A stretch of DNA of 64,000 nt. Origin: Pelargonium tetragonum (lineage: Eukaryota > Streptophyta > Magnoliopsida > Geraniales > Geraniaceae). The DNA lies in NCBI GenBank assembly GCA_036897445.1, contig JAYMTL010000060.1:1-64000 (forward strand), in the 5' to 3' direction. Position 1 is the first letter of the stretch. Each line of letters begins with the position of its first letter. The notes beneath the pieces were generated by a model. It did not search any database. It was not told where the DNA came from and was given only the letters and a program-made list of their open reading frames with translations. Below, in pieces: positions 1 through 12,368 of this stretch. The position numbers and the translations under genes were made by a program.

Positions 1-44
1 TTTTCCTCTGGCCCGCTGCTTACTTTTTTTGTGACAATAAAATT

Positions 45-76
45 AAAAAAAAAGGGGGGGGGGGGGGGGGGGGGGG
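45..76 (+). repeat. A9-G23 homopurine tract
   Basis: Nine A (45-53) run directly into 23 consecutive G (54-76). In DNA of about 35% G+C this is by far the longest G run in the window; the next are G9 at 7206-7214, also preceded by A5, and G7 at 32380-32386. Poly-G tracts of this size are slippage-prone, and the true length may differ from the assembled length. Confidence 0.95.
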
Positions 77-361
77 TATTAAAACAAATAATAAGTAGAA
101 TGCGCAAAAAGGAAGATAATTTCATTTCAAACTAAAGCTTGGGCCTCCCTTATCGCGTAACAAAGTCAAAAATACAATTAATTTGAAGTCTTTAGACACC
201 CAGGAAATTTCTTATAACCTCTTAATCCCCGCCACTGTTTAGAAATGGAATACAATAGTTTGTCTTTACCTTTTAAATCTTATAAAAAGGAGTCTTTAGG
301 AAAAGATGTAAGATGAAACCCTTATTCTGTGATATATAGTTATAGTAAGGGGTTTTCTAGC

Positions 362-420
362 GAATTGACTTTTAGGAAAGTTCTAATTACGATTCTATTG
401 CTACTTCTAAAAGTCAATTC
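362..420. repeat. 14-bp perfect inverted repeat, hairpin
   Basis: GAATTGACTTTTAG (362-375) is exactly complementary to 407-420, separated by 31 nt. The stem extends inward by one G-T and one A-T pair, giving 16 pairs around a 27-nt loop. By a rough calculation about 0.05 perfect 14-bp inverted repeats this close together are expected by chance in the whole window. It has no U-run typical of a bacterial terminator. A related word recurs at 47155-47169. Confidence 0.85.
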
Positions 421-3400
421 CATGGAAGATCTATAGTAGTAATAAACTGAAATACATAAGACTAAGTCTATTATAAAGGAATTCCTAAGCAAAGAATAAA
501 ATATTAAACTCGTTTATGACCAGTAAACTATATTCTAATCTGTAACTTAAAAGTAAGTGACTCAAAATGGCTGAAAATAGAAGTTTCTAATATTTATATA
601 TCAATATTTATTAAATTCCAAAAATATAGGGAGTACTTGTCGCTTAGTCTTAGGATTCTCTTTTTTTTTAGTAATAAAACAAGGCAAGTAATAATCCTAT
701 AAAGAGAAATGACTCTATAAATAGTATACTCTCACTAAGAGAGGCTTAAGTAAATTGAGGAGTTAATAGGACAAGTCCCTTTGTTTAGTATATCCTTATG
801 AATTTCAGTAAATGGGTTTTAGTACTAAATATGAGTCCTTATTCGTAAATTTGTTTCTTTTTAAAAGACTTAGATTATAGGAATCTTTCTTATATAGACT
901 TATATAAACTTTACTTTATAGACACCACTTAAATACTGGTTTTAATAGGAGCTTAAGAGTATAAGAAGTATTGAAAATAGGTTTCCTTAATTAAGAAATG
1001 CAGTTCTAGTTTTCAGAAGAGTATTCCCTAAACAATGTGTAAACAAAGGGTTACCTTAAATAGTTAAATAATGAGTCTCTTTACTAAAATTTCTAAAAAA
1101 GTACTTTTTGAGGGAATTGACTTACTTATCTTTCTATACTGAATAGGGCCTCGACTAAGGGATTGTGCACTTCGAGTCATGAGATTCATCTTTCTTCTAT
1201 CTAAGTGATTCTTATTCCTTCTGATTCCTATTCTAGGATCCGCTTTACCGGTTCAGTATAAACAAGGGGTCAAAGTTCTTGTTAAGGGTCTACTATACTA
1301 AAAGGTATACCTATAACAATTGCGAATTCGAAGATATATAACCTAGTGGGAATACTCTGTAAGTGGCCTAGAAGACCCCTTGCTCGGAATTCGGAATAAA
1401 AAAGAACGCTTATTCCCATTTCAGTACTTTGAAGCACTAACAGGAATTTGTTGACGGATGTTGAGTACTGGTATCCCGGCGACCCTGGGTTTTTAGGTAC
1501 TCCGACAAGAAACATATTTTAAATCGAAGCTTACGTAAATTAAACACGTAGGTGTAGCTGTACAAGAATAAGACCGCGTTTTTAAAATCTATCCGTAGTA
1601 AAAAGCTTACTAATAAGGGACTCCAGTATATAAAGATATAAAGGGATTTGTACGCCTTACCACCAGTTTTATTTAAGAAAACTAAAATATAGGCAGCCTT
1701 TCTATTATAATACCTAGATTTTATAAGAGTCTTATTTCAAAAAAGGCATTCAATGCTACAAAGCCAGAAAATTAGAACCTTATCGAGATACTAATCTAAA
1801 TTTTAAGGGAATTTACCTAAACTCATGTGAGTTTCCTATAGAATTTTACTACTTAAAATCATCCCCTTTTTACTACGGTTACCTTATAAATAAGCTAACC
1901 TATAAGTTTTAAGTTTAAGGAAGCTTTATTCTATATATGTATATAGATAACCCTTGTTAGGAAAGAAGTCTTATACTTTAGTACTTTATTAGAACAACTA
2001 CTATTTCAAGCAGTAGCTTTATTTGAAGTCAATAAAGAGCTTCTTATTAATTACAAAATACTAAATAAAAGAAATAGAAATCAGTAGGAAATGAAGTCAA
2101 TTCTTTTTAGAACTGGGTAGTTTATGTAAGTGTTACTTACTGGGAGATTCTAAACAAAAACAAGCAGTGCGGGCTCTAATAGAAACCTTTTGGTTATTGA
2201 GGGGTTTCTTCCTCTCGCAGGCAGGAAAGTCCCTAATAAAAAAAGTAGAGGAATCATTTACTTGCCCTTAAAAAAAGAATCTATCAAGAAACAAAGTTCA
2301 TTCTTAGTCGGGAATGCCCACTCTAAGTTGAAATGCTTTAGTAAAACCCGGGGGTATTCCTCTGAAGTCGACGACTCTTAAGAAACAACTTCTAAAAAGG
2401 GTTTAGGGCTCTCAATTTTCTTTCCTTATTTGCCTCCGACTCATTTTAAGAGAGTCTCGTAGCTCTGACTACATCTATAGGTTTTCATTCTTAGGAACCC
2501 CGTACAAGACATTTTTTTGGTCTATATAAAATCCGGTCCCAAACCCAATATAGTAATAACTTTATGCGAGTAACCCCAAAAATAGGAAGAGAACTCTTGG
2601 CTCGGTAAAGTAAATAGAAGTGAGACTTAGGTCCTATAAGAAAGAAGCGGGATATCTAAAACCGAGATTAGGTATTTGATTTGTCAATGAGTATTCATAA
2701 AGTGAAGTATACTACTAATAAAGGATCTACATACCTATTCTTTATAAAGAAAAAGAAGACTTTAAGACTAAGGCTGCAGTAACTACAAAAAAAGATTACG
2801 ACTATCTTTAAGGACGAATCTCTGGCCCTAAAGTCTCCAATATGGGGCAGCTTCCTCTATATGCCAACCAGAATATTCTCTAATTTCAAAGAAACTCCTA
2901 AAGGGAATTTTCTCTTTCTTTATATATTATTGTGTAGAAGCTTTTCTAGAACTGCATAAGCTAAGTGCACTCTTTCTACCCGATTTGTTCAAAGCATTTC
3001 TTTCTTGGATCTAAGCGCAACCTTCCTAGAGCTTACTTTGGGATAGATAATCCCTGCAAACTTTTATGCTTGAGCGAACGCCGCTTGCTATAAAGAATTC
3101 GTTTTTATTTGTTTATAGAAAAGAAAGAAGATATGAGAACGCAAAAATCCTCGCAATTGCAAAGGGTTACCTTATACTTTTGCTACTTTAGGTTTTTATA
3201 ACAGGAATACGAGAATTGAAATTTTTTTAGATTTCAGAATAGAAACTCTAGGAAGCTATTAAAACCAATTTAACTTATAAGTGGTAAGTGGAAGAGAGCC
3301 AAATAAAAACTCCCCTCTTGATTTGGCTGACTCTTACCTAAAGAGGAGGTAAGTGCGTAAAAGGTACTACTGCGCGGACTTTAGATACGGATAGAAGCTA

Positions 3401-4549
3401 GGAGACCCTTGAAAAGAGTCCAAGGGCGAAAAACCAACAAGCAAACAAAGGGATTGCAGAGCGGGAGCCAAAAAAAGGGGGCCCTCAAGGATTACCCCAT
3501 AGTTATCCGTTAAGGTCGGTTCTGAAGATTTATTTAAGAAAAGTACTCCTATAGAACGCGTTGATGAAATAGGACAGGCAATCGGCATCTCATTTTTTAT
3601 ATCCTGTCTAGAAAGGCGGCAAATAGAAAAACCTTGCATTTACGCTAAAAAGAATAGAAGATTGAAGCTAAGATGCTAACTGCTTAGATATCCACGAAGT
3701 AAAGTTCTCTCTCGAAACCGATTCCACAACGATAACTATTTATTGGCATAAACCCATGATTCGTTCCACAAATATCACTGCACATAACATAATAACTTCT
3801 CGTTTTGTTGTAGAAAAGTAGATACCGGATTTAACCCACCAGGAACTGCATCACAATTTACACCCAATGCCTGAGAGTTATATCCATTATTTGTAATAAC
3901 TAGGGGTTTCTACAGAAGAACTTAAAGAGTCTCGTATGTAGTAGTTTCAAGGCCCAGTAAAAATTAACACAGCTATTAGATCCATGAGTAGCGAGGTATT
4001 CTTTATTAGCAACCTACTTTAATTTAAGCATATTCTATTTAAACTTCCGAAGTGATTTTGAGTTGTATATAAACAATTTTTTAATAGCAGATTATCCTAC
4101 TTCGCCAAATTGAGTGGCTAGAGCTATGTTCCCTGAAAGACAAAAGACTCAAAAAAAGAGAATGAAAATAAATGGCCGCTTAGAGACGGGTCTTAGAAAA
4201 TGCTTTTTTTGAAGATAAAACGTAAAATGAAAGAAAATTGCTTAACTTAAATTACTGCAATACCCTATAAACTAGGAAACCAGGAGCAAAGGAACTCACT
4301 CTATCTCTATTAATAGTTGCTATTTCTGAAGTAGGTAAAGCTAGCAAAAGGTGTATGAGCAGGCAAATGCAAATGAGCTTACCTTGATGCTAGAGAGCTC
4401 CGATCATATCATAAGCTTATGCAGGTGCAGCTGAGGATAACATATTCGTGTTAAGCAGTAGCTCTTAGAATTTATTGACTTATTTATAGATATAGAATTT
4501 CTTGTTCTAATGACATTGACGGAAACTCTCTTATCTTCCTAACCTAACT

Positions 4550-6320
4550 CTAAAACCTCGCTTGTTGTTCTAACCAATCAATCCAGTTCCGGTGCTTATA
4601 AAAGAATACTATTTCCATTTTGTTCTGTATAGTCTGTATAGGTATAGTCCTAAGATTTTCTTGATAGTGATGGAACTCGATATAACTCTATTGTATTCTT
4701 TGGTATCCACTAGTAGCATTCTTTCCTTAGAGTACCCCGAGACTCCTAGGAGTTCTACTGGTGTGAAGGTGTAAATGAATTCCTTATTTATCTTGATGAA
4801 AGTTTGAGACTCTGAATATCTTAGAGGTAAGACACGAAGTTCTTATTTCCTGAGACCTGAGAATTTCTAGTCTTTCGTACAGATAGTATAGGAAAGTGCT
4901 TGTCTCGCCAGAATATTCCGATCTAGATCTATGCGGATAGAAGGTAAAGGAGCAATTTCTTATTATGGTATTGCATTCATTAATGTGGCTATTCGAGATA
5001 TTTATCTTGTTTATAGATTTACTGTCAATTTCAATTGTGGAATTTTTACTTACTCATTCAGGGTGTACCAATTTCAATCCTTATAACCTAACCAACGGCT
5101 CCCTTACCTTAGGGCTCTAAATCCTTTGGCATAGCTGTAACTTCTTTCTTGACTAACCTTTAATCACTTGTTCTAAACTAACTAAGATAAGAAGGAACAT
5201 TAATCTACCAGTCTCAACAATCCCATGATCCTAAGGGTACTGCAGTTTTGCTATTACCTCTGTCAACAAGTCAACTTGTCTGTGTTCTAACCGGTATATT
5301 ATAGGATTCTGATTGTACCAAACTAAAGATTAAAATCCCAACCTAACTAGAAACCGGTTCTTGCCAGTAAGACGGGTAACTCAACTCCTCCAAAGAAGAG
5401 AAGAATTGACACCTTTACCGTTGATCAGCTTAGAATAGAATCAGTCAGTTATCTAGCAACACCAGCAATCCCAAATTCTGTATATCTTCTATAAAAGACT
5501 AAGAATCCGCTCTCACAAAGATAAGAAAATACCAATCCACTTGGGGCTCGCTAAGACATATCATTAGACATTTATCGGAGTAATACCTAAACCTATCTCA
5601 AAGGAAAGAAACTAGGAAAATAGGGTACGTTAATCCATAGAACAACAACTCCTATAGATTAAGAATTATGACTCCCTTTCCTCCTAAAAACTGGGAATTC
5701 TCTATATCCATTAGCAGCACTGTCCTAACCTAAAAGGTATCTGGTTTCTATAACGAGAAGAACTAAATCTGATAAGTACCTGACCTTGCATTCCAAAGAT
5801 AAGAAGAAAATTTCCCTCAACCTATTCTCTGCGCTACACCAAAAACCCAAAGGAAACTAATTAAGCATCTCTTTTGCCTGCTAAGCTATAACATAGACCA
5901 CACATAAGCATTAAGGAAGAACTAGAACTAATACAAGTCAACCTTAGCCTAGATTGACCTTCCAGCGAAAGAGCTAGGTCCTTTATTCCAAAGTGATAAG
6001 TTCCTAATCTCACAAAGACAAGAATACCTAGAGGTTCAATAAGTATCTGGTTTTTCCTAGGACTCTACTCTCAAAAGGGAAGGACTTTCTTTTCTATCTT
6101 ACAAGTCTTCTTAATTGCATGCTTTTTCACTTCTTTCTCTTCTGCACATTCTCACTTGTTTCTTAATACCCACGCCTCTTTTCTTCCTGTTCTTCTTATC
6201 TTGTATAGAAGAGATAGGTAGTTCTAGTTGTATTAGGATTAGTAAGAAGACTCGTTTGAGTAGCTAAGACTATAGGTCAGGTTCCAACCGAGGAAGCGCA
6301 GGGAGATGTCAGATAGTATA
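4550..6320. other. Compositional island, no gene recognised
   Basis: The texture changes here. The + strand becomes richer in C and in ACTAA/CCTAAC/TTCTTG words, and the GG-N-CC dyads typical of the surrounding spacer thin out. The only notable structure is a small hairpin, ACAAGT-CA-ACTTGT, at 5266-5279. Reading frames are short and none is recognised. It could be a decayed insertion of foreign or once-coding DNA. Edges are by eye, good to about 200 bp. Confidence 0.35.
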
Positions 6321-9300
6321 CTAGATAGCACATAGATACCATCTTCTTTGGTGTTTCTGTACCCCTTCTTAGGAATTTCTTGTTTTTTATTCACCGGATC
6401 GGGAATAATATACCTAGACTCATTGCTTGAGAGCTCTCTTCTATCTCTGGAATTGGAAACCCGAAAACTGAGGCAATCTGGATCTTGTACTAGAACTGAC
6501 TAAAGACCCTCCAATCAGTTCTTTTCGGAGGAGCCTCACTTTTTACTACTTAACAAGTTAATTCTAATCTAGGAATCCGCATTTATATCGATCCTATTTC
6601 TTGTTTCTTGTGAAAATATTCCTTAAACAGGACAGTGCTTTTTTATTCTTAAGAAAGGGATTTCCCTTTAGGTTCCCTTTTATTCTATTTTTATTGAGGC
6701 ACGTTTACTTGGAATATGCGAGTATGCCTTGGTTTTGCAATATTTAACAAATAGAGAAGCAATTTTCAAAAAAAAAATGGATAACGTATGCAAGACTGCG
6801 CCAACTTGTGTTTTAGTTCACGAAAAGTAATTTAAAATTGAGCTATATGGTAAGGTTCTTAACTGGACTCACTTGGGGCAATAAGTACTTCTCTTCATTC
6901 CTATATTATAAAGCAAGGGAGCCCCAATCCTAAAACGATTTCCTATTATTTGAAGAGTAGCTTGCAGGATGTCTTTTCTATATTTAGGACGTTTAAAATT
7001 TAGTATCAGTACTACCACCAGAAAAAAAATGAAGTGCTTGTTTTCAGGACGAGGCTAGAGTAGTTTATAAGTTTGTAATAGGTCTAAGACAAGCCCAAAT
7101 CCGGATTACTCGGAGGCATTTTTAAAGTTATGCAGCACAAAAAACCCAGATTTAACAATTCTAAGACAGCCTTCTTACTACCTTTTAAATAAAATGAAAT
7201 AAAAAGGGGGGGGGCTCCTTAACGAGAGACGTGGTGCCTATAAGGGCCTTGCAGGAGTTAGAAATAGGTGTAACAAATTTTTTGATAAAGCTTTGTAAGT
7301 TTTTTTCTAGAAGGTTTTTGCTTATATTTAAAAACGCACGCATAATTTTGGGTTTACCCCTTGACTTGAATAGGGTAACAAGCTGCTAGAATCCTTTTTT
7401 ATTATAAAGCTAACTAGCTACTTGGCTAAAAAAAATAGAATATAGGGTACATAAGTAATAACGGAATAGAGTAGTTTTAATAAACTACAGAAGAGCTTAT
7501 AAAATAGGTACTTTCAAAATTATATCATTCAAAGTAAATGCTTCACAAGTTACAACCAATCTAAATATATAGAAAAAGCCCTAAATTAATTTGAGGTTTA
7601 AAGGACCTCGTGCCCTCGATATTCCGTTTACTCTATATAAAAGTTGCTTTTTATTCTAGCCTAGCGGGGGCTTGTATAATTCAAAGTGTCAAAACAACAT
7701 AATATCCCGTCTACATACTTTTGTGAGGATCCTTACAGAGCGGCTTCTATTAAGCATTAGGGGTTACGACCAGGAGACCCGAACTAGTTTCACTTTTAGA
7801 CTTTTTTTCAAGCTTTGTTAACAATTAAGAATAAATTAAAATTCAATGGTTTACTTTAGGTTTTTTATAAAGAATAAACTTCAGAGCTCTAAATTCCCTT
7901 ATATTTCATTTAGAATTTGCCGCAAAGAACTAACAACCTTAAAACGGGAATGAATTTACTATTTCCAGGACTCTCTTTTAAAATTGAAAAGGAACCTAAT
8001 TCAAGCAATTAGTGTTTTTAATAGAAAATTTCAGCGACTTAGAATTTCATTACATAATTATCTCAAGTTCCTATAGGAATGCGGTAAATCCTAGGAATAA
8101 AATACACAATTTCAAAATGATGCCCTAACTTAACGAAAATAGAAATTTCATGAACGTTTCTTGGCTATCCATCCTGGGTTTTTATTTATCTCATCGACGA
8201 GAATCTCTTATATATAAGATAAGAGCCTTGATCTTAAATACCTACTCCAAGAGCTATCTATATAAGTGAAATATCACCTATCGACTTCTGACACCGAAAA
8301 GTTTAACAACCTCTGAAAATAGACACACGCAGGTTCAAACCCCGGCTTACTCTTAGAATACGGTATCTCTTTAGTTAGTCAGATTCTCGATAATGATTCT
8401 ATTTTTAGACCTTAAGTTATGGGTCGGAACCCTTCAAGCAAAATTTTACAGGAATTTAAGGAATACTCTGAAGCTCAAAAAGATAAAAAAGACTGGTTAT
8501 ATGAAAGAGCCTATATAGAGTTATGGTAATTAAATAAAACTTTATTACTTTCAAGGTCCTTAGGCAACCTGTTAACCGATCCGGTTTTTAGAGGTGGGAG
8601 TTCTTAGAAAAATACTGGTATTGGATTGTCGCTTAGAATTCCCCCTTTTTACAATGTAATAGATAAGCATATAGGTAAGTTTTTAAGTACTGGATTTGAA
8701 CAAGTTTATAAAAGACTACAATTCCTGTCTGACAAGTCAAAATGCTCAAGGCCCACTTTGATTAGAGTAAAAAAAGAAAGCTCTGAGTATACGTATCCCG
8801 AAAAATGGCTTGAACTTATTTAGTATATAGTAATTCACTCTTATTAAGTTCCCATACAATTTTAACATTTTTGAATCCCTTTCTAGCAATATTTGTTAAA
8901 TATCCCGGCGGTAGTTTATGCCTTTCTGTAGTCTAAAAACGAAGAGATTTAAAGCCTGTTGTAAAAGGGACACTTCTTTCAGAATTTCTTTTTCAATATC
9001 AATAAAAGAGATAGGATAAAATCAAGTACTTTTCATTTTATTGTATTGACAACGAACTTCCCCGGTTATCTTGTTACTTTCATAGGGCAATAAGATTCAA
9101 AAACCAGCCACTGTAAAGAAGTTTTTGAGCTAGGTATTGTATCAAGGAGTCTCACTTACTGATAAATCCGCGCCGAGGAAGTTATTACTTATTTCATTGT
9201 TTTTTCACAGATTGCCAGCAAGACAGAGCTTTAAGTATCTTAGAAATATAAACATTAAAAAAATCCTGCTGTAGAAGTGTAATTTGTAAAAAGAAGTGGT

Positions 9301-10230
9301 ATAACTTAAGTCAAGAATCCTTTTTTGTCCCTTCCAAAATAACATTTGTCAAACCTCTCTACAGGATAAAAGTACTCGTTTTAGATGAACTTGTTCGAGA
9401 AGAAATGAAACTTTCCTAGGAGGTACTTATACTCGTTATCGCTTTTAGTTATGCTCTAGCCTAGAGAATTGCTTCAATTAAACTCCTTATATTTTAAATA
9501 AAGTCTAGTTTTAGACTGCCAAAAGGACTTATTAATCTACACCGGATTTTTTTTACAAAGTGCCCCTTTTTACGACTCCCTTTATTTTAGAGCGTGGCCG
9601 GGCAATTCCTTAATAATAGTTTCTAAATAGAGCTTGTTTTATCCAAAAAGAAATTTGTCGAGAATATCAAGATTCAAATTTACTTAATATACTTTATTTG
9701 CACCAACCGGGTTAATGTCATTTTGACTTACTTTTCACAATCTTGTAAATTCGCTTTTTCACGAGCGATCCCACCCCATATTTCCTGAATATATGTAGAG
9801 TAGAAGGTTAATCCATAATTAGAATTAGAAAAGTAGTGGAGTTTTAGTGATTTTGAATCTATAAATCCTAAGGAGTCTGTTTTACCACTTCAATTGCTAT
9901 AGTTAAGGTAACTCAGTTTCAATTCTTAAGCAATGCTCCTAGTTCTAAAAAGAGCTGTTAGAATCTCATGTCTATATATTTTAAAGGGCTACCCCTATTA
10001 TTAAAGTAAACCCTGCTCATAAGTTTCCTCTACGATGAAAAAGGGTTTTCTACTAAACTACAACTTAACGAAGTCAACTACGTCTGATATAAACAAAGGA
10101 GTGAAATCCGCACTCTTATTAGAACTTATACTCGAGACTCTGTTCTATTTCATAACAACCACACTGAAACTAGTTTCTTTGCTAAAAAAGGAATTTCTTT
10201 AACTCTTGCCAGTAAAGCCTTAATCCTATT
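6320..10230. other. Gene-free AT-rich spacer
   Basis: No recognisable gene. Contains A5G9 at 7201-7214, a perfect 14-bp palindrome TCTTATATATAAGA at 8206-8219, and a T-arm-like AGGTTCAAACCCC at 8331-8343 for which I could not build a tRNA fold. A 65-codon frame at 8626-8823 begins with TTG and resembles nothing known to me. Confidence 0.65.
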
Positions 10231-11340
10231 TCTTTCGGGGTCTGCTTACTAGAAAGCGCAAACACTAGAATTTCCCCCCGATGGGAGGGGGCCTAATCCA
10301 AGTCTCTAAGCATTTATAGCTAAAATTAGGGTCTCCTTTAGTCCAAAGCTATCTTAAATGCTTAAGTGTACTCTGAGCTCTTAACTCGGACCCCTGCTTA
10401 AGAAAGTCTCACTACTGCCTTATCAGCCCACTCGGAAACCTACTCTATTCTCTCTTCTGGACTTCATTACTAAAACCCTTTAAACGGAGAATACCTGATA
10501 AAAGGAAAAACCCGCTTACCCTAGATCTCTCAGGCTATACCGCTTTCTAATCACTTAACTAGCGTAAACTCTCACTCTGATAGACTCTCTGGACTAAGAA
10601 GACTTTTATGGAGAAACTCTTTCTTAGTAGATCTTACACTTTTTCTTCCTTTTCTGTATGGCTGTTCCATCTTGATACCAGTTCTTTTACTTGCTTTCAA
10701 ACCCCTTCCTTTGATATACTGATTTTGATAGGTTCCTTTACTTTTCCATACCACCTCTTTCCTTAGTCCTTTTCTTAAAAAACTCTGCCTACACCCCAAA
10801 GGAAATCTATATACTTCTTTTAGTTTTCAATTTAGGCTTGCCCGAGGTCCCCTACACTCTTAAGCTACTCCTCTTGAGAGCCCTCCGGTTAGACCCAAAT
10901 TTTCTTAAAATTTGAGAATCCCTATTCCGAGAAAAGTCCTAGAGCTTTCTTTCCTTTGACTGTTACCTTTTTTGATAAACTGAAACTTTCGATTCTATAA
11001 AAAAAATGATATGCCCTATAAAGTTAGACTTCTCTTACTATCTATAAACGGGAACTTTCCTTAGCCTTTTCACTTCTGTATCGATCTCTTATCGGGGTTC
11101 TCGTATAAAAAAACTCGCCCGGATAACCTTGTATCAATTTCTTAAACCTCTTAACACGGCAAAAAGAAACCCTAACCCCTGTAAAAAGCCCTCGCTGTTC
11201 ACTCTTCCAAAAAACTCCAGTTTCAATCTCCTATAATACCCTAAACCGGGATTCTGCCTATTAAGGCTTTCACTCCACTTCTTTACGGGAAACTCACCCT
11301 TAAGCCTTGAAACTGACTTCTGGATCTAGAATAAATAAGA
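10230..11340. other. Pyrimidine-rich island, no gene recognised
   Basis: The + strand is strongly C/T-rich, so the minus strand is purine-rich. On the minus strand a 75-codon frame (10572-10799) reads as a basic, lysine/arginine-rich peptide. That composition follows directly from purine-rich DNA and is not evidence of a ribosomal or nucleic-acid-binding protein. I see no start signal, domain or neighbour supporting a gene. Confidence 0.35.
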
Positions 11341-12350
11341 AACAAGTGTTCTTCCTATTAATATGAAACGAAAGAGGCTGGCTTATAAATAGAAATGTAT
11401 TATAGAAAATCTTGCCTTTGATCTATTAATTAATAACTAAAGGAAAACTTGACATATTCACAAAGTAACAGGTTCCCAAAGCAAACTTAGGGATATAGAT
11501 CCCCTTAACTCTTTTTCGGTAAAGTTTGTGTGTTGAAATCTTCAGGGGCTTTTACTGACGCCGGAGTTCTTTTTTGAGTTATTACAAAAAGGTACAAAAA
11601 CTTTTGAAAAGTCAAAACTCGATCCTATTCTACTATTAAAAGAGAGGACCCTTATCTTATTATATTATAGAGGCTGAGGAATACCGGTTCAAAGCCATTT
11701 TTTAAGTGTTTTCGATGCAAATGTATAGTGCTTGGCGCCAGTTGTGCTATATACTTGAAGCTTTGTCTTAGTTTAAAAAAGTATAGAATAGAAAGGTAGA
11801 AGCAGATAATAGCATAGAACTCCGTAATTGTTAGGACTGAAGCTTGGTTTCACTTTTTACTTAAAAAAGGGATCTTTCTACGGGATTTCATTAGTATAAG
11901 AATTTTAAAAGAAAAAAGCGTATACCCTTCTACTAAAGGGGCTCTTTTCCTATTTAGGATATAGTTCTCCTTTTTTTTTAGGTTTCTACTTTATCAATTC
12001 ATAACTCAGGAAGTACCTAAACCAAGCTAACTAACAGAAAGCTTGCCTCTTAAAGTGTTTTGAATTCCTTTTGTATATAGGAGAAAAGGTAAGCATCAAA
12101 AAGCAGGAATGCTAGACTTTGGGAGAAGTTCCTAGTAGTAAGGGGTTTTCGAGTAAAAAACGCATCAACACAAATAGAAAAGAAACTGTTCTATTAAAAA
12201 CCAGCAGAACGCACGAGAAAAAAGCTACAAAAGTGCTTATAATAGGGGTACTTGCCCCTAGGTTATCTAAAGCATATCTACAATTAGAATTTTAGACTTT
12301 AGCTTTATAATTCAAAGAATGTCCTTAAAAAGGGTGTTCCGCTACAGGCA

Positions 12351-12368
12351 CTCATTGCAGACAATGAG
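12351..12368. repeat. Small hairpin, 7-bp stem and 4-nt loop
   Basis: CTCATTG is followed by CAGA and the exact complement CAATGAG. A seven-pair stem with a tetraloop could form in RNA or single-stranded DNA. No U-tract follows. Short hairpins of this kind are expected a few times by chance in 64 kb. Confidence 0.6.

Larger units (their letters stand above)
1..4550. other. Gene-free AT-rich spacer
   Basis: No recognisable gene. The only reading frames of 60 codons or more are three or four short ones with no recognisable domain. The text is made of alternating purine and pyrimidine runs with many TAA/TAG triplets in all frames. Apart from the poly-G tract and the hairpin listed separately, I see only scattered GG-N2-4-CC dyads and TA-rich words. 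Confidence 0.7.

Noticed and set aside
10572-10799. Basic ribosomal-protein-like peptide on the minus strand
   Set aside because: Lys/Arg richness follows directly from the purine-rich strand; no ribosomal protein motif is visible.
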